DNA of 64,000 bases from Astragalus membranaceus (GCA_039519185.1 CM076850.1:159694462-159758461); one strand, 5' to 3'. Positions 10,235-22,929 are shown, counted from the first letter of the stretch. Notes: generated by a model not told the origin, from the letters alone. Translations and numbers: made by a program.

Positions 10235-13200
10235 GCTGGCGACTTCACTGGGGATAAATTAAGAGAGTCAAGCCTGGTTAACTAAATGTGTAAGTTTTTA
10301 TTAGCTTTATATTTTGTTTTTGCCCTTATGCTTATGTTACTTATTTATTAGCATTTTGTTATATCATTTAACCTTAGGGTAGACGACTCTTTTGTTATTA
10401 TTGTTGTGTATCTATTCCAGCTTGGTTAGTTTAGGTATTTTGCCCTCATCACACACCTCACCTACACTTTTGCACACACCTTTGAGTGGGGCCCTATACC
10501 CAGGTCTGCAAATAACCTAGGACGAGTGGAGATTATTAGTGACAGTCATTCTGGATTTTATCTGTCTGACTCTCATGAAAGTCTCAGCCAGAGTACGCTC
10601 TTTCATGGTATCCCACACCAGGTAGCTCGCTATCGTTGTGGAACATATCAGGAAGGGGATCTTAGCTCTAGAGACCGTTGTGAGGAAGTGAATAGAGCCA
10701 CCTGAGAGATTGATCACATAAGCGACCCTAGACCATGTTGAAAATCCCAATTTAGACATGACCCACCTAGGACACAGGGGCATTATACTTACTCTCCCTA
10801 TTAACCTAGGTCAGCTTTTCTCCAAAATAAAATCACTCAAAAAAATTTTCATGCTTCCTTCATTTGCATGCGCATGAGGCAACATCATCATACAAAAAAA
10901 AACAAAAATCATCATTTTTTTATAACAAAATAAGATCATTATTATCATTTCGCTAGCATGCATCCCATCATATAGAAACTAATATAGATATCATATTTCT
11001 TTTTGCATCATCTAGCATATTCAAACACCCAAATAATATCACCTTGTGTTATAAAAAATTATATTCATTTAAATGCATCCTCTTCATGCACCATAAAAAA
11101 CAAAAATAAAAATCATTCATTTCAATCTACCTCGAATGCATTAGTCATCTAGCATGCATCATTTCCAAAATAAAATAAAAATAATAAAATAATGCCACTT
11201 TTTGCATTATTCATCATCATATTGCATTGCCACCAAAAAATCATTTTGGATAGTCAACCTTTTAAAGTGATCATTCATTCACATTCCTCTCATCTGCATC
11301 ATGCAACGTTATTCATACATTGCATTGTTTTTTTTCATGAAAATGAAAAGAGTAAAAAAAACATGATCACCAAAAAAATTGTGATAAATAATTGAATATC
11401 TCATGTAGCATGCGTTTCCATGCATTCATAATCATTCACAAAAATCATCATTAAATAATATAGGCATTTCATCATTTGCAACATCATGAAATGCATGAAA
11501 AAACATAGCATTCACACACATTTTCACTCATCCTAAAAAAAAAACCACTGTTTCATTGAGTCACCCATACGCCATTTCATCCACACATCATCTAGACACC
11601 GTTTCAACATGCATCATTTCAAAAATCATGTCATCATTTTCGCATCATTCAAAGATACGTATTTAACATTTCATTCTGATACATGAAAGAGGCTCTGCAT
11701 CGGCCACGTGCTACATTGCCTCCAACAATTATTTAGAATAACTGACATTTCCAAGTGATCATTCAGGCACGCATTTCATGCATTCACATCTGCATGTTCG
11801 TCATTTATCACCATGTGTTCCTTCATGCATTAGGGCACAAGGGGGAGTTTAATTTGATTATTCTTGTTGCGTGAGCATAGTTGGTCTTTTAACTAGAAAA
11901 TAAAAAAAATCATCATGCATTCATAATAGAATACAGTCATTATTTTCATACACATCCCATTATGCATCTCATCATCTAGAAAATAACAAAATATCATTTT
12001 TTTTATTTGTCTAAATTACTTCATCTTGCATAGCCATACGCCAAAAATGGGAAAATAATATCACCTTGATATTGTAAAAAAAATTTTACGTTCATTCATT
12101 ATTTCATTCAAGCACATTACTCCTCTTCATGCATCATAAAAAATAATAAAAAATAAAAGTTATTTATCTCAAACCACCTCAAACGCATCAGTCATCCATG
12201 CATGCGTCATTTTCTAAATAAAAAACAAAAAAGTCATTCATCATCCAAATATATTTCAGTTAGCAATAAACGACGATTTGCGTCATCTGCATATTGTCTC
12301 CAAAAAATAAATAAAAAATCGTTTAGAATAGCTGATCTTTCCAAGAGATCATTCCCTTTACGCATTTGCGTTTTCATCATACATATTCATCATCCCGTGC
12401 ATTACATTTTTCTAGAAAAGAGTAGAGAATAATCATGAGCACAATTTCAAAAATGGTGAACATCTCATTTCTCATGTATTTCCATTCATTCATGAATCAT
12501 TCATTCTCGCATTTTAGGCATCTGCATTCGCATCATGCATATGCATTATCACGTGTTCATCCATACAAAAACATGAGCATTACCTTTTTCAAAAATTTTG
12601 AGGAAAGATGAGGCGAGGTTGAGTATCCTTCTTTGGAAAAGCTTAGCTAATCAAGGTCAAGCCTAGCTACAAACTCAAGGTGTTTTCAGAAACTCAATTT
12701 TTTAAAAAAAAGAAGTTATTCACTGTTTGCAGCTCATTCATTTCTTCAGCAAAATTATGCATCTCATCAATCCCATGATAAACCATTCAAATGGTCCATT
12801 TTGTTAACTAATGTGTTATCAAAAATTTCTCCTATCATGTTGTTGACTATGTTAACTCTCTGTGAAGAATTCGTATAGTGAACTTGTATGCAATGTGCAT
12901 TTACTCTTGTTTGAGTCAGTTAGTGTCCACATCTTTGCATCTTATCATCATCCCTGGTACATGTCCAGTCTCACCCCGACCACACAATACATATCCCCCA
13001 CACGAGTACTATTTGGTTTTATTCCCAATGATGAATTTTCATAAACTAACACTTTAGGTCCCCATGCTGGGGCAAATTTGCGACCACTGGATATCTTGTC
13101 AACATTGTTTTCCCTTGGTACAAGTCCTTTACAAGAAAATCAAAAAGCCTGTTAGGTTGAAAGCTCGCGAGAGCAGTCTAAAGCAAAATTAGGGCATATA

Positions 13201-16200
13201 AAAAGAAATAAAGAAAAGAGTAGATATATAAAAATAAATAATTTTTGTCCTTGAATTAATTTTTGAGAAAACAAACAATCATGATTTGAAATGGAGTTTG
13301 GTTGCCTCCTATATCTTAAAAAAAACAGCCAAAAAGAAATACTCTTTGCTACCCACTTCGAGCCAGGAAAATTCAAAAAAATCAAAAAAATTCAATCACC
13401 TTAGACAAGGATCAATTCCACATTAAAAATGGTGTGTCGCTTTTATCAGCTCACTCTACTCAAAAAAGAAAGAAAAAATCACAAAAAAGAAAGTGAAATT
13501 CAAAAAAAGATGATTGAAAAAGAAATCCTCAGAGAAAAAGGCAAAAGCAGTAGAAATTGTGAGCTGATACATAAAATCACCAAACACGTAAGATATCCTT
13601 GTCCGAATAAACCCACAAACACCTCCTTAGGCCGAATTCTCATTTCTTCCACATCATTGGCGTCCAGCACTTCTCAGAACCTACTTATCTTTTAAAAGGT
13701 CATCGTATCAATAAACCATCAAACAACTCTCTGAGCCCATTTGAGCCTATACTCCACAAGCCATAACCATTGACCACATTACAAACCCTTCTTTCATAAA
13801 CCCCTAACCATTGGCCACGCTACAACCCTAAGAAGTCCATGCGGATCAATGGCTGATTGCTTTCGTTTTCTCAAAGATTTAATTTTAGGACAAGTAAGTT
13901 TATTTATTTACAATATATGTGCTGAAAAAAAATCAAAAAAAAAAAGAAAGTTAAAAAAAAAATCAAAGGGGCTTGCACTCCAATATTCATTCAAATTGCA
14001 CTGGTATCAAGACAAGGTTTAGTGATCACCAAGTGAAATTTTCATCGTATCAAAACTCAGGATTATCATAGTCTGTGGGAGTCACCTTCAAAGGGCCAAA
14101 AGTTTAGACTAGGACCATCACCTAGATATCAAAGTGGGGCATACCTTTCACCTTTCGTGCTTCTTGAACTCGGGAAATGTCCCAGCGCCCATCCCACACC
14201 ACCAATTCCAAAAACCCATGACCCAAACTCAGTCACCTTTCACAACCCCACTAGAAGCAATCATTTGAAATACCATTCCAAAGTGGGGCAATCCCGTCAC
14301 CCTTCACTCCACCTAAAATCGGGAAATTCGCCCTACACTCATCTCATCCCCTCGCCATATCCACATCCATAAGACCACACCGGGGCAATTTCTCAACCCA
14401 CCATGCTATATATAGCCTTTTGCAAACTCGAGCCGGGGAAACCTTGCTCTCATCAAGATTGGGGCAACACCAAACGCCATGGGTTGAAACAAAATTCCTT
14501 GCTTACCACCCTTCATTCCAAAGTCATGACATTCTCAATTCATTATTTCCTCTACACCCCTAGCTGTCGTCATCACTAGACAGGGACAAATTATTCACTC
14601 ACCTTCACCGGTAGTCTAAATTGGGGCAGTCCCACATTTCTTGAGTTGGGGAGAACCTACCTCTTCATTACTTTGGCCAAAAACCCGTCATTTATCCCAT
14701 CATCCGTCCATACCCTAAGTCTCGAGAACCCCAAGTTAACTGACTCATTCATCTATACTTGCACTATTATGCATATTTGCTAAACAATGCTTCAAAGAGA
14801 GAAAGCCCAAGTTAATAATGTGAAGTTGGAAACTCACGTAGTTAACTTCGTGGACCTAAAATTCAGTCATCATGGGACACCGTAATGAAAGAACAATGTG
14901 AAGGAGCTTGCAAATGCAATCAAATATTTTTGCACATTAGTGTCCAGGAACAACAACCTTGAGATTGTCATGTCTGAGTTCAAATCATTTGTTTCAAGGA
15001 ATGATTATTTCAAAATATTCACTTCTTTTCCTCTCGCATTAAAAGTCTCATTTCTCATCATTACAAAAAAGAAAAATTTTTCTGCATCATCAACAAATCA
15101 TAGTGTAAATCATTCCACCATGCAATCATGCATCTACCATAGCACCTGCACCTAAGCAGCACATTTGCATTCACATGTCATCTGCCGGCGCATACACGGC
15201 TTATCAATTTCTGTTTCGACCAGCTTCAGCATCCATCATTCACGGACTTTTTGTAGTCCATGTACTTCCGCATTGCACATTCCTCACATTGCATACATAT
15301 ATCATTTTTTACTTCGATAGACGTGCCAAGTGCCAGTCTCATCGTTGCCAAAAGCTTTCTACATCACTAATCATATCATTGTGTCATGCATTCGCGTGTT
15401 TTCCTTTATTCACCATGGCATTCGCGCCAAAGCATTACATTCGCATCACATTCACACTTTGCATTTCATACACTCATTATATACCAAGAAAAAAAAGAGA
15501 GAAAAGCAAAAAAAAAACAAAAGGAAAAAAATCGTTCATTCCATTACATTCATCATTAATCAACACAATCACATTCATATCTTATCTGCATTCACATACA
15601 TCACCTACCATGCTTCATTCATCCCATCGGATACCTACCATTTCACATACCTATATTGCACGCATACATCATGCATTGCATTTTTAGACATGTCAAATGT
15701 AGATAGCTTTTCCCGTCTCAGGTAAATGCATTCATTAGGTATGCTCTAGGCAGGTGCGCCATGTGCCGATCCCAATAGTTTGTTCCCTCAAAGTCAGTGC
15801 TCCAAGCGCTGGTCTCATATCACAATTCAGAGTCCCAGTACTCTTGCTGACCCCCAGCGGTCCTTCAGAGCCCAAGCGCTCCTTCAGACCATCACTGGTC
15901 CTTCAATCCAGATCGCACGTCGCGTTATCGAGCAACCGACGGATCATCCGGCCCCAGGCCCTTCAGACTAGCTGTGTCCGCCTAAAAAACACAGTGCATG
16001 TCCTTCGAGGTGTGCAAATCAGGTCAACGACCCGACCTTGCCACCCATGGCCGCTCGAAAAAGGCCACCCCCCAAGCAGACCATTTTACTAGTACCGTTG
16101 CTAGTTTGCGCTCCATCAGACCCATTGGTCCATCAGGCTTAGTCATGCCCTTCAGACCCCGTCGGTCCTTCAGTTTAACTCCAATCAATGCGCCAAGCAT

Positions 16201-16415
16201 CGACTGTGAATTAGACCATCAGAGCCCCAGTGCTCCTTCAGATCCCCGGTGATCCTTTTTTACTTTTATTCTATGTCAACCCATTATCTTTCATTATCTT
16301 TCTAAAAAAAATAATCTTGACAAAATTAGTGTCTTTTTATCTTCATTTCTATTTTACTCGAGAAATTTGGAAACCCTTCATATTTCCTAGTAAAATATAA
16401 ATAAAGAGGGGCAGC
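10235..16415 (+). other. Internal region of element 1, no gag-pol
   Basis: It opens with a leader (about 10440-10800) strongly conserved with element 2. About 10.8-12.6 kb is low-complexity sequence rich in CATCATGCAT-type words. About 13.0-14.7 kb carries recurrent TGGGGCA phrases, and 14.9-15.7 kb is more CAT-rich sequence. About 15.75-16.25 kb is a tandem array containing GGTCCTTCAGAGCCCAAGCG. The same blocks appear in the same order in element 2. ORFs at 15175-16252 overlap in several frames and lie in repetitive sequence. I see no retroviral domain. Confidence 0.8.
10238..10255 (+). other. Primer-binding site of element 1
   Basis: TGGCGACTTCACTGGGGA lies two bases after the LTR terminus. 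The equivalent in element 2 is TGGCGACTCCACTGGGGA on the minus strand. Sites of this form are used by the Tat/Ogre lineage. The tRNA itself was not verified here. Confidence 0.7.
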
Positions 16416-18067
16416 TGTCATACCCTAATTTTGTCCGGCTAATTTAAAGCTTACTAGAAAATCCAAAATATTGTCTTTGTCGTTTATGTGTGTCGTTCCC
16501 AGTCGTGTATAGGCGTGTTACTTCTCATTGGTGCGTGTGTGCTATTGTTAATAATGTACACATTTTTGTCCCCGTTGCGGACGGGTGTTCGCGTCTCGTT
16601 GTGTACGAGTGTTTATTTTGAGACGCAAATTCGCGTTGCGGACGCGCGTTCGGGTCTCGTCGTGTACGTATGTTTATCGTCGTTGTTATCAGTTTAATTT
16701 TGTTATTAAAATCTAATAAAAATCAGATTGTGAATAAACATTTTTTTTATTATTATAGTCAGCTTTTTTTACAAAGTCAACTATTAACACATGTACAGAC
16801 AAAATTTAAATACAAAATAGTACAAAAGAAATTGGAAAAATAGACAAAAGGAGTACAATTTCAATTTGCAAAAACTCAAGGGATGTTGCGCTGCTACACG
16901 GGTTGGTGTTGCTGTTGGCATGGAAGCTATTTCCAGTATTAACACAAAACCTCCTTCTCCTTGTCTCTTTGGAGTTTTCCTAAAATTACACAAGCCAAAC
17001 AGCTTTGCAGCAGCTGCACCCACAACCTTTGTCTCCTATGGCCACAATCCTCTACTTGACACCCCACCCTACACCACATAATTGGGATTTCAATCCCAAA
17101 TGTTCACGTTCTCTGCCTTTTTTCTTTCACACTTGTTTTGTTTTTTTATTTATTATTGTTGTGTTACTAGCTGCTTCCAGCAGCTTCCTTTTTTCCTCAT
17201 TTAACAAAATAGGTTTTATTTGAACTAAAAATGATTTGGGTTGAGTTCCAGCCCATTCTCTATTCTCACTCTTTCGAAAGCCCAACAAATGTTAACACCT
17301 ATTCATTTTCACTATTTTTATTTGATTTTCAAAAACTACAATGTAGCCATATTTTTTTCTAAATCGAGTCATTATTCAAATATGAGTTAGTAGCAATGGT
17401 CACTCTGGGTTTAACTCGTTTGAATATTGTGAACACCTCTTATTTTCTAACGGACTATTAGTGGGTGCCACTCTGAATCCGGCTTGTTTGATCGTTAGTA
17501 ACAATTTTGATTTTCAAAAGGGCTACGGGTAATGACCACTCTGAGTCCTACTTGTTTGGTCATTACGAACGCCCATCCCAATCTCAAAAAAAAAAAACTA
17601 AAAAAAAACATCAACGCACAAATATTTTCTACCAAGAACTACGTGTGATTTGATTCTCTACCAGGAGATACGTAGGAGCGGAGGGCGGCCGACCTCTGTA
17701 AATTGCACTAATAAAAAACTTTTTTTCCCTTTAAATTCATTTCTCTCATTTTTCTCAAAAAGTACAAAAAATAACTAACCGTTTAGTGAGTCTTTTTTTA
17801 TTTTTACATCTATAAGGGTAAAAACATTATTTTTGAATTAATAGTTGTTTGCACATTTAGTTAAAAGGTAACCTTCTTTAGGAGGGATGTCGTAGGGTGC
17901 TAATACCTTCCCTACGCATAAACGACTCCCGAGCCTAAACCTGGTCCGCAAACCCCCTTGTCCTTTTAAAAGGTTTTTTCCAATATTTTCTCCTAAAAAT
18001 AAATATTGGTGGCGGCTTCATTGCAAAATGTCGAAGAATCCCTCCTCCGGATTTTTCGGTCGCTACA
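16416..18067 (+). repeat. 3' LTR of element 1 (1.65 kb, internally deleted)
   Basis: Compared with the 5' LTR it lacks ~735 bp. Sequence jumps from ACACCACATAATTGGGAT directly to TTCAATCCCAAATG near 17087. The breakpoint repeat GGGAT occurs at both ends of the missing block in the 5' LTR, which suggests a microhomology deletion. Element 2 LTRs retain a comparable central block, so deletion is more likely than insertion. Confidence 0.88.
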
Positions 18068-18072
18068 CTAAC

Positions 18073-18640
18073 TAAAATACAAAATAGTAAAATGGGAAAT
18101 AATGACTCATATGCCTCTAGAATCTTCTAGATATTTCTTCTTGGGTCGATAGGTGTTTGGGCTTTAATTATTTTCTCTTAGATCATAACAGAATGTGATA
18201 TAATGAACGACAAATCCCTTTATGATATTATGAAGTTCTTTTAATTGATTTGAAATTTCAATTCAAGTGTATTGGCAATGATAGATGACGGGAAAATAGT
18301 CCGAGTGGTGGATCTAAGACCTGAGGTCAAGAGGGTCAAATTTTTTTAAAATCACACAATATTAAAAATATTATAAAAGTAAAGTTTTAAAATTTTAATT
18401 AAATAAATTACACAACTCATAATTATCCTCTATGCACTGGGAGGAAAATGAGTTGACATGAGTGATTGTGTGAGTGTAGAGTGTGGACTAAGTGCAAAAT
18501 TTGGGGTTTGAATGCAAATTATTCTTTTTCAGAATTTGCAAAATATTTTTTGTAGAGGTTAAGTGTAATTTTATTTTTTGAGGGGTATGCACTTGACTCC
18601 CACATTACTTAGAGGGTAGGTTTGCTCATGCCCTTATGAA
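18073..18640. other. Sequence right of element 1, no gene
   Basis: AT-rich sequence with no recognisable coding frame or terminal repeats. The GGTCAAGAGGGTCAAA and GGGGTATGCACTTGACTCCC phrases look like old repeat debris, but the family is not identified. Confidence 0.4.
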
Positions 18641-19795
18641 GTGAATAAGGTTTCATTGTCAGAAAATTGATAAAACCAAATAAGCAAAATGCTAAAAGAA
18701 GGCAAAAGGATTCACATTCTTGATAACCAATCCCTTAATTCACTGATACATATATAGCCACATGCGAGAGCTGGCAATGGTACAATAACAACTAGCAAAT
18801 TGTACCCTAAAGAGTGACTCAGCAATACTCTTAAATATCCTGAGATTTTTACAAGCAAAAGGACAAGAAATAAAATGGAATTATAGATTCTAGAATACTC
18901 CTAGGTCTAGATAGCCGTTACTTGAGCACAATTTCATAGTCATTTGCCCATTTAGGTTTTACCCTATTCCTCTTTGCTCTTCCAAAAGGTATTGGATGCT
19001 CTTCATGTAAGTAATTGGGCTCAATTTCTTCTTCATGTTGGGCCATCTCATGAGTTTGGGCCATAACATTTCCTTCCTCTTGCACAAGCACCTTGTCCTT
19101 GAGGTGTAAGTGTGTGGATACAATTTCTTCATTTCAGTCACAGATTTCCAAGTAGCATCTTCAGGGTATAGACCCTTCCATTGAATCAGAACTTCAATTT
19201 CAATACCTGTTGGTGTAGTGTGACAGTCTAGTGCAGCCATGGGATGGATTATAGCAGAGTTGTTTTTAGCCTTTGGAGGTAAAGCTAATGGTTTTGCAAC
19301 AGGGTCATTACATGGTTTTAATTGAGAAACATGCAAAATTCGATGGATTTTGCTATTAGCACCAATGATGTGAATAAGGTTTCAGTGTCAGGAAATTGAT
19401 AAAAGCAAATAAGCAAAATGCTAAAACAAGGCAAAAGGATTCGCATTAAACAAAGCTAAAAGAAAACACTTTTCATTCATATTCTTGATATCCAATCCCT
19501 TAATTCATTGATACATATAGCAAATTGTACCCTAAAGAGTGACTCAACAATATTCGTAGATATCCTGAGATTTTTACAAGCAAAAGGACAAAAAATAAAA
19601 CGGGATTATAGATTCTAGAACACTCCTAGGTCTAGACAGCTGTCACTTGAGCACAATTTCATAGTCATTTGCCCATTTAAGTTTTACCCTATCCTCTTTG
19701 CTCTTCCGGAAGGTATTGGATGCTCTTCATGTAAGTAATTGGGCTCAATTTCTTCTTCTTGTTGGGCCATCTCATGAGTTTGGGCTGTAACACAT
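18640..19795 (-). repeat. Tandemly duplicated 3' end of a Ty3 chromovirus
   Basis: The block GTGAATAAGGTTTCA... through the chromodomain tail occurs twice in direct order (from about 18638 and from about 19369). Each copy has private indels: ~38 bp near 18760 is absent from the second copy, and ~34 bp near 19446 is extra in it. The second copy keeps only the last part of the coding tail (about 19689-19795). Nested insertion or unequal recombination between LTRs would explain this. Confidence 0.7.
18959..19336 (-). pseudogene. Ty3 chromovirus integrase C-terminus/chromodomain remnant
   Basis: The translation starts at the conserved HVSQLKP segment found just before the chromodomain of plant chromovirus integrases. 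It continues with EVLIQWKGLYPEDATWKSVTEM, the aromatic-cage-like chromodomain core that normally targets integration to marked chromatin. Everything upstream (RT, RNase H, integrase core) is absent and the end has frameshifted into a basic tail. The adjoining 18640-18958 reads as the element's 3' end or LTR. It is a relic with no function expected. Confidence 0.8.
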
Positions 19796-19899
19796 TACTT
19801 CTTGGGTTTTTTTTGTACCCCCACACTTTGACACTATACCCCCACATATTTTTTAATTCCCAAAATGCCCCCAATAAAAAGTAACTAACGGATTTACCA

Positions 19900-20220
19900 A
19901 ACCCATAGATACTTTCGGTTCTGGAATAACAAAACGGAAGTACCTACCCCATAGATACTTCCGTTTTTGGGAAAAATAAGAAGACGGAAGTACCTAATTG
20001 AAACATACTTCCGTCTTTATATTTTTGAACAACGGAAGTATGTAACTCAGACTTACTTCCGTCTTCGTAATGTTCTCACAACGGAAGTACATTTATGTTA
20101 GGTACTTCCGTTTTGATATTTTTCAAAACGGAAGTACCTAATAAATAGATAAATCGGTTTTGGTTTTTTGAACTAACGGATTTATCTATTTAGTAGATAC
20201 TTCCGTTTTTGTTAAAATTT
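19900..20220. repeat. Alternating inverted ACGGAAGTA/TACTTCCGT array
   Basis: Roughly ten boxes of ACGGAAGTA and its complement TACTTCCGT alternate at 20-40 bp spacing, so many hairpins are possible. The edges carry related AACGGATTTA boxes. The array ends ~80 bp before the TATA box of the PB1-like ORF. It may be the subterminal region of a DNA transposon or a cluster of binding sites. No terminal repeat could be fixed. Confidence 0.75.
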
Positions 20221-20303
20221 AACGGACGCGATTTGACTGACAGTTTTGATCAACAACGTGGATCACACCGACAATATCAACGGTGGATAATCAGTGACGA
20301 TTC

Positions 20304-20310
20304 CTATAAA
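20304..20310 (+). promoter_or_regulatory. TATA box of the PB1-like ORF
   Basis: TATAAAT lies about 45 bp before the ATG at 20351, consistent with a plant core promoter and a short 5' UTR. Confidence 0.55.
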
Positions 20311-20350
20311 TCCCACACTCACCCTCATTCTTTTCACACAAACATTCAAA

Positions 20351-20767
20351 ATGGAAAATTGTTCAACTCAAAACTCAAGCGAGAATAGACTTACTGCTAT
20401 TCACCATGGTGGCCAAATCACCATGAGAGAAGATGGTGTCTACTTATCATGTCTGAAGCCTATTTTATGTAGGCTCCGCGAAGACATCACCTTCGACAGT
20501 TTGAAAGATAAAGTGGAGATCAAAGTTCAAGTGATTGGTGATGACCGTGAGGTTACTAGTATTACTTATCGCAAACCCGATCGTCGAGATGGTGGCAGCA
20601 TTTACTTCTCGTCCATGAGGATTAGGACTGATGACGATGTACGAAGCATGTTGAACATCCATGACATGCCTCAGAATCGTAGGTCGTTGGAGCTGTACAA
20701 TGAGCATCAACGGAGCGTCAGTGAAATTATACGCCATTGTTATAATGGAGGACCAGGAATAGTTTAG
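20351..20767 (+). CDS. Small PB1-like/MuDR N-terminal-type protein (138 aa)
   Basis: ATG 20351 is chosen because it is the first ATG after a TATA box; the frame is open further upstream only from a GTG. The sequence has a GGQITMREDGVYLSC opening, then LREDITFDSLKDKV, ITYRKPDRRDGG and MRIRTDDDVRSMLNIHD. This order (start segment, structured middle, YR-P, D-DV-ML) resembles the PB1-like ubiquitin-fold domain at the N-terminus of plant MuDR-type transposases. No zinc finger or DDE catalytic domain follows. It could be a stand-alone derivative or a truncated transposase. The domain call is from memory and moderate; the ORF itself is intact. Confidence 0.55.
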   Translation: MENCSTQNSSENRLTAIHHGGQITMREDGVYLSCLKPILCRLREDITFDSLKDKVEIKVQVIGDDREVTSITYRKPDRRDGGSIYFSSMRIRTDDDVRSMLNIHDMPQNRRSLELYNEHQRSVSEIIRHCYNGGPGIV

Positions 20768-20994
20768 AACTGTCTTTGTTGTTGTTGGTGTTTATGTTTT
20801 AAATTTTATGTTGTATCATGATTTGGTTTTTATGTTTGGTTTTCGCTGTAATCTACTTTTGTATTAATGAAATTAAATTTTAAATTTAACGACTATAATA
20901 CTAACGGAATAATACTAAATGCAAATAGATAAATCCGGAAAAGTGCAAATATAGTCAGCAAAATAATAGTACAATCCAGAATAGTCAATCCTCT

Positions 20995-22260
20995 CCGGCT
21001 GCCAAATCAATCAAGCTCCGGATCACACCATACGATTGAGTTGAAGGATGAAGGTCTCCGGATTCAAGCACCATCCGCAACTGCTAGCTGATAATCATCA
21101 ATCTCTCCTCAGGTCCCATTACACCTGGTGCTGCTGCTGCTGGTGGTCTCTCTCGTGCTACTGGAAGGAGTCAGGGAACTGATACCCTAACGTACCATGG
21201 CAAGTAAGTCCGATGAACGTCACCCACACCTCCCTCTCATCAGTAGTCGTGCTCAGAACCTCCCGGACACTATCGTATCATCACTTCATTAAACCCTGGA
21301 CGACCCTGAAGCAGCTCACGAGGGATGACTTGGACGTATCCAAACTACCGGAGGCACCTATCCGGCATGTAGAGAACAATGATGTCCTCCCAACTCAAAA
21401 AACCCTATATAATGAGATCTGCTCAAAGGCTCTCACATGTCTATAGTCCTTAAAGGGTCTCCAGATGACATCAGCAGGTGTCAAAGCATCAATCCTCCTA
21501 TGGTACTCCTCCAGCTTCACAGCATCTGTCTTCCTCCTCTTCCAAAACCCGCATCGTGCGCTGGTGTTGGTACCAATGGTACCCCGCACACATATCTGAG
21601 GGAAGTACTCAAAGATCCATGTCTGAAATGAACAAATAATCAACATGGTTAAAATTAAAATATTAAAACAAACTCGTTAAAAACAAAAAAAAATAAACTT
21701 ACCATAAACAGCGTCGCATAGCCCCCTAGCTGAGCATTATCCTCCAAACAAGCAAAGTTCAACTGGTCATACAAGAATGTCAAGGCTGCTGGACCCCATG
21801 CCCATCCACGAAGAGCAATGACATCCTCCAGCAAATGCAACCATTTAGCCTCAACTCTATTTCCAGTCTTGCTTGTAAAGATAGTCATCCCCAAAAGAAG
21901 CATCAAGAATGTCCTGGCAGCAATAATCGACTGGTGATGTATGTGATGCTTGCAGACCTCCAGTAGCCACTCAAACCTGAAATATGCCCCTACTGGCAAG
22001 AGTCTCCTCTGTAGCCTCAGCAACAGTGGCCCCCAAATAATCCACTGCCAACTGAATGACATCATCAATAGTAACTGAGTTGGGGGATCTATAATATCTG
22101 CCAGTCAGCGGTAGATGAAGGAGACATGACACATCATCCAAAGTAATGGTCATTTCACCAAATGGTAGGTGGAATGACGACATCTCTGGGTGCCATCTCT
22201 CTACAAAAGCAGATAGCAGCTCATGGTCTACTGTGGTGAGTGCTGAAAAGACGAGGGGCC
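20995..22260 (-). pseudogene. Plant mobile domain (MAIN-like) pseudogene
   Basis: Reading from 22260 down, the frame gives ERWHPEMSSFHLPFGEMTI and LDDVSCLLHLPLTGR, hallmark segments of the plant mobile domain found in MAIN/MAIL proteins and in some transposons. Near 21985 a frameshift moves the reading to FRFEWLLEVC and onward to WAWGPAALTFLYDQLNFAC. A probable intron (GTAAGT donor near 21701, acceptor near 21632) leads to TWIFEYFPQIC and PADVIWRPFKDYRHVRAFEQ. An in-frame stop then interrupts the MPDRCLR/FGYVQVIPRE segment, and a second stop follows. It is therefore dead. The neighbouring PB1-like ORF suggests both derive from transposon-related genes. Confidence 0.8.
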
Positions 22261-22920
22261 CTAAACCAGAATGCTGAATATGATGATAAAATCAATGATT
22301 CTGTCCTAGAGGGTCCAGAGCAGTTCGGATTTTGTTGCCATGTGCAGATACTTTCAATTTATGCCGCAATTAAATTAAAAAAATAAAAGCTTACTTGAAC
22401 TATTTATGAATAAATTTATATAATAAGACTATGTAAATAAATATATTACATTATTTTTACCTGGTCTCTGAAAATCTTAGATGCAACATGAGCATCAAAT
22501 GCAGTGAGCAAAGAACCATCCATAGGTCCTATGCGAGCATTGATAGCGTAGAATCGATACGGGGACCGTTCGTGAGGTTACATTGCCATTTCAATTCGTG
22601 GACTCGTTGTTTGTGCGATTTTCATCGCAATCGGTGAGTTCTATACTCGCTTAGGGATGTTTGTCATTACTGAGTTTATATGTTTCGAAGTCCATGTGTC
22701 GCGTTCTATTTCAAAAGTGAATCGAGTCAAAAACCGTTTTATGAAATTACATTTGATTGATAATTTATACGATTGAATTGATAGATGTTTTGATTGCTGT
22801 TCTGGACCGAATATGATTGTTGCTATGTGCTGTTGTTGTGTGCGTGTAAGTTGGGTATCGATCGGAATGAATTTTGGAATTGAAACGAAATGGAACGAAT
22901 TTGTGAAAACAACTTTTCTA
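22261..22920. other. No gene recognised
   Basis: Residual minus-strand similarity to the mobile-domain gene may continue to about 22330. From about 22550 the sequence changes to a segment that leads into the GC-rich repeats and gag remnant. It may be leader or LTR sequence of that Ty3 element, but no boundary is visible. Confidence 0.4.
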
Positions 22921-22929
22921 AGTTACTGA

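Larger units (their letters stand above)
7850..18067 (+). mobile_element. Complete non-autonomous Tat/Ogre-like LTR retrotransposon (element 1)
   Basis: The LTRs span 7850-10234 and 16416-18067, begin TGTCATACCC and end GGTCGCTACA. The 5 bp target duplication CTAAC (7845-7849 and 18068-18072) shows an intact insertion. A primer-binding-type site TGGCGACTTCACTGGGGA follows the 5' LTR by two bases. A polypurine tract (AAAGAGGGGCAGC) directly precedes the 3' LTR. This layout, LTR and PBS type resemble the Tat/Ogre lineage of Ty3 elements. The ~6.2 kb interior has no gag, protease, RT, RNase H or integrase, so the element would need enzymes from a related autonomous copy. The LTRs differ at roughly 16 positions by eye, so it looks older than element 2. 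Confidence 0.88.

Noticed and set aside
15175..16252. Overlapping ORFs of 60-170 codons in element 1
   Set aside because: They sit in low-complexity CATTCAT-type sequence and a minisatellite, with no domain and no conserved frame with element 2.
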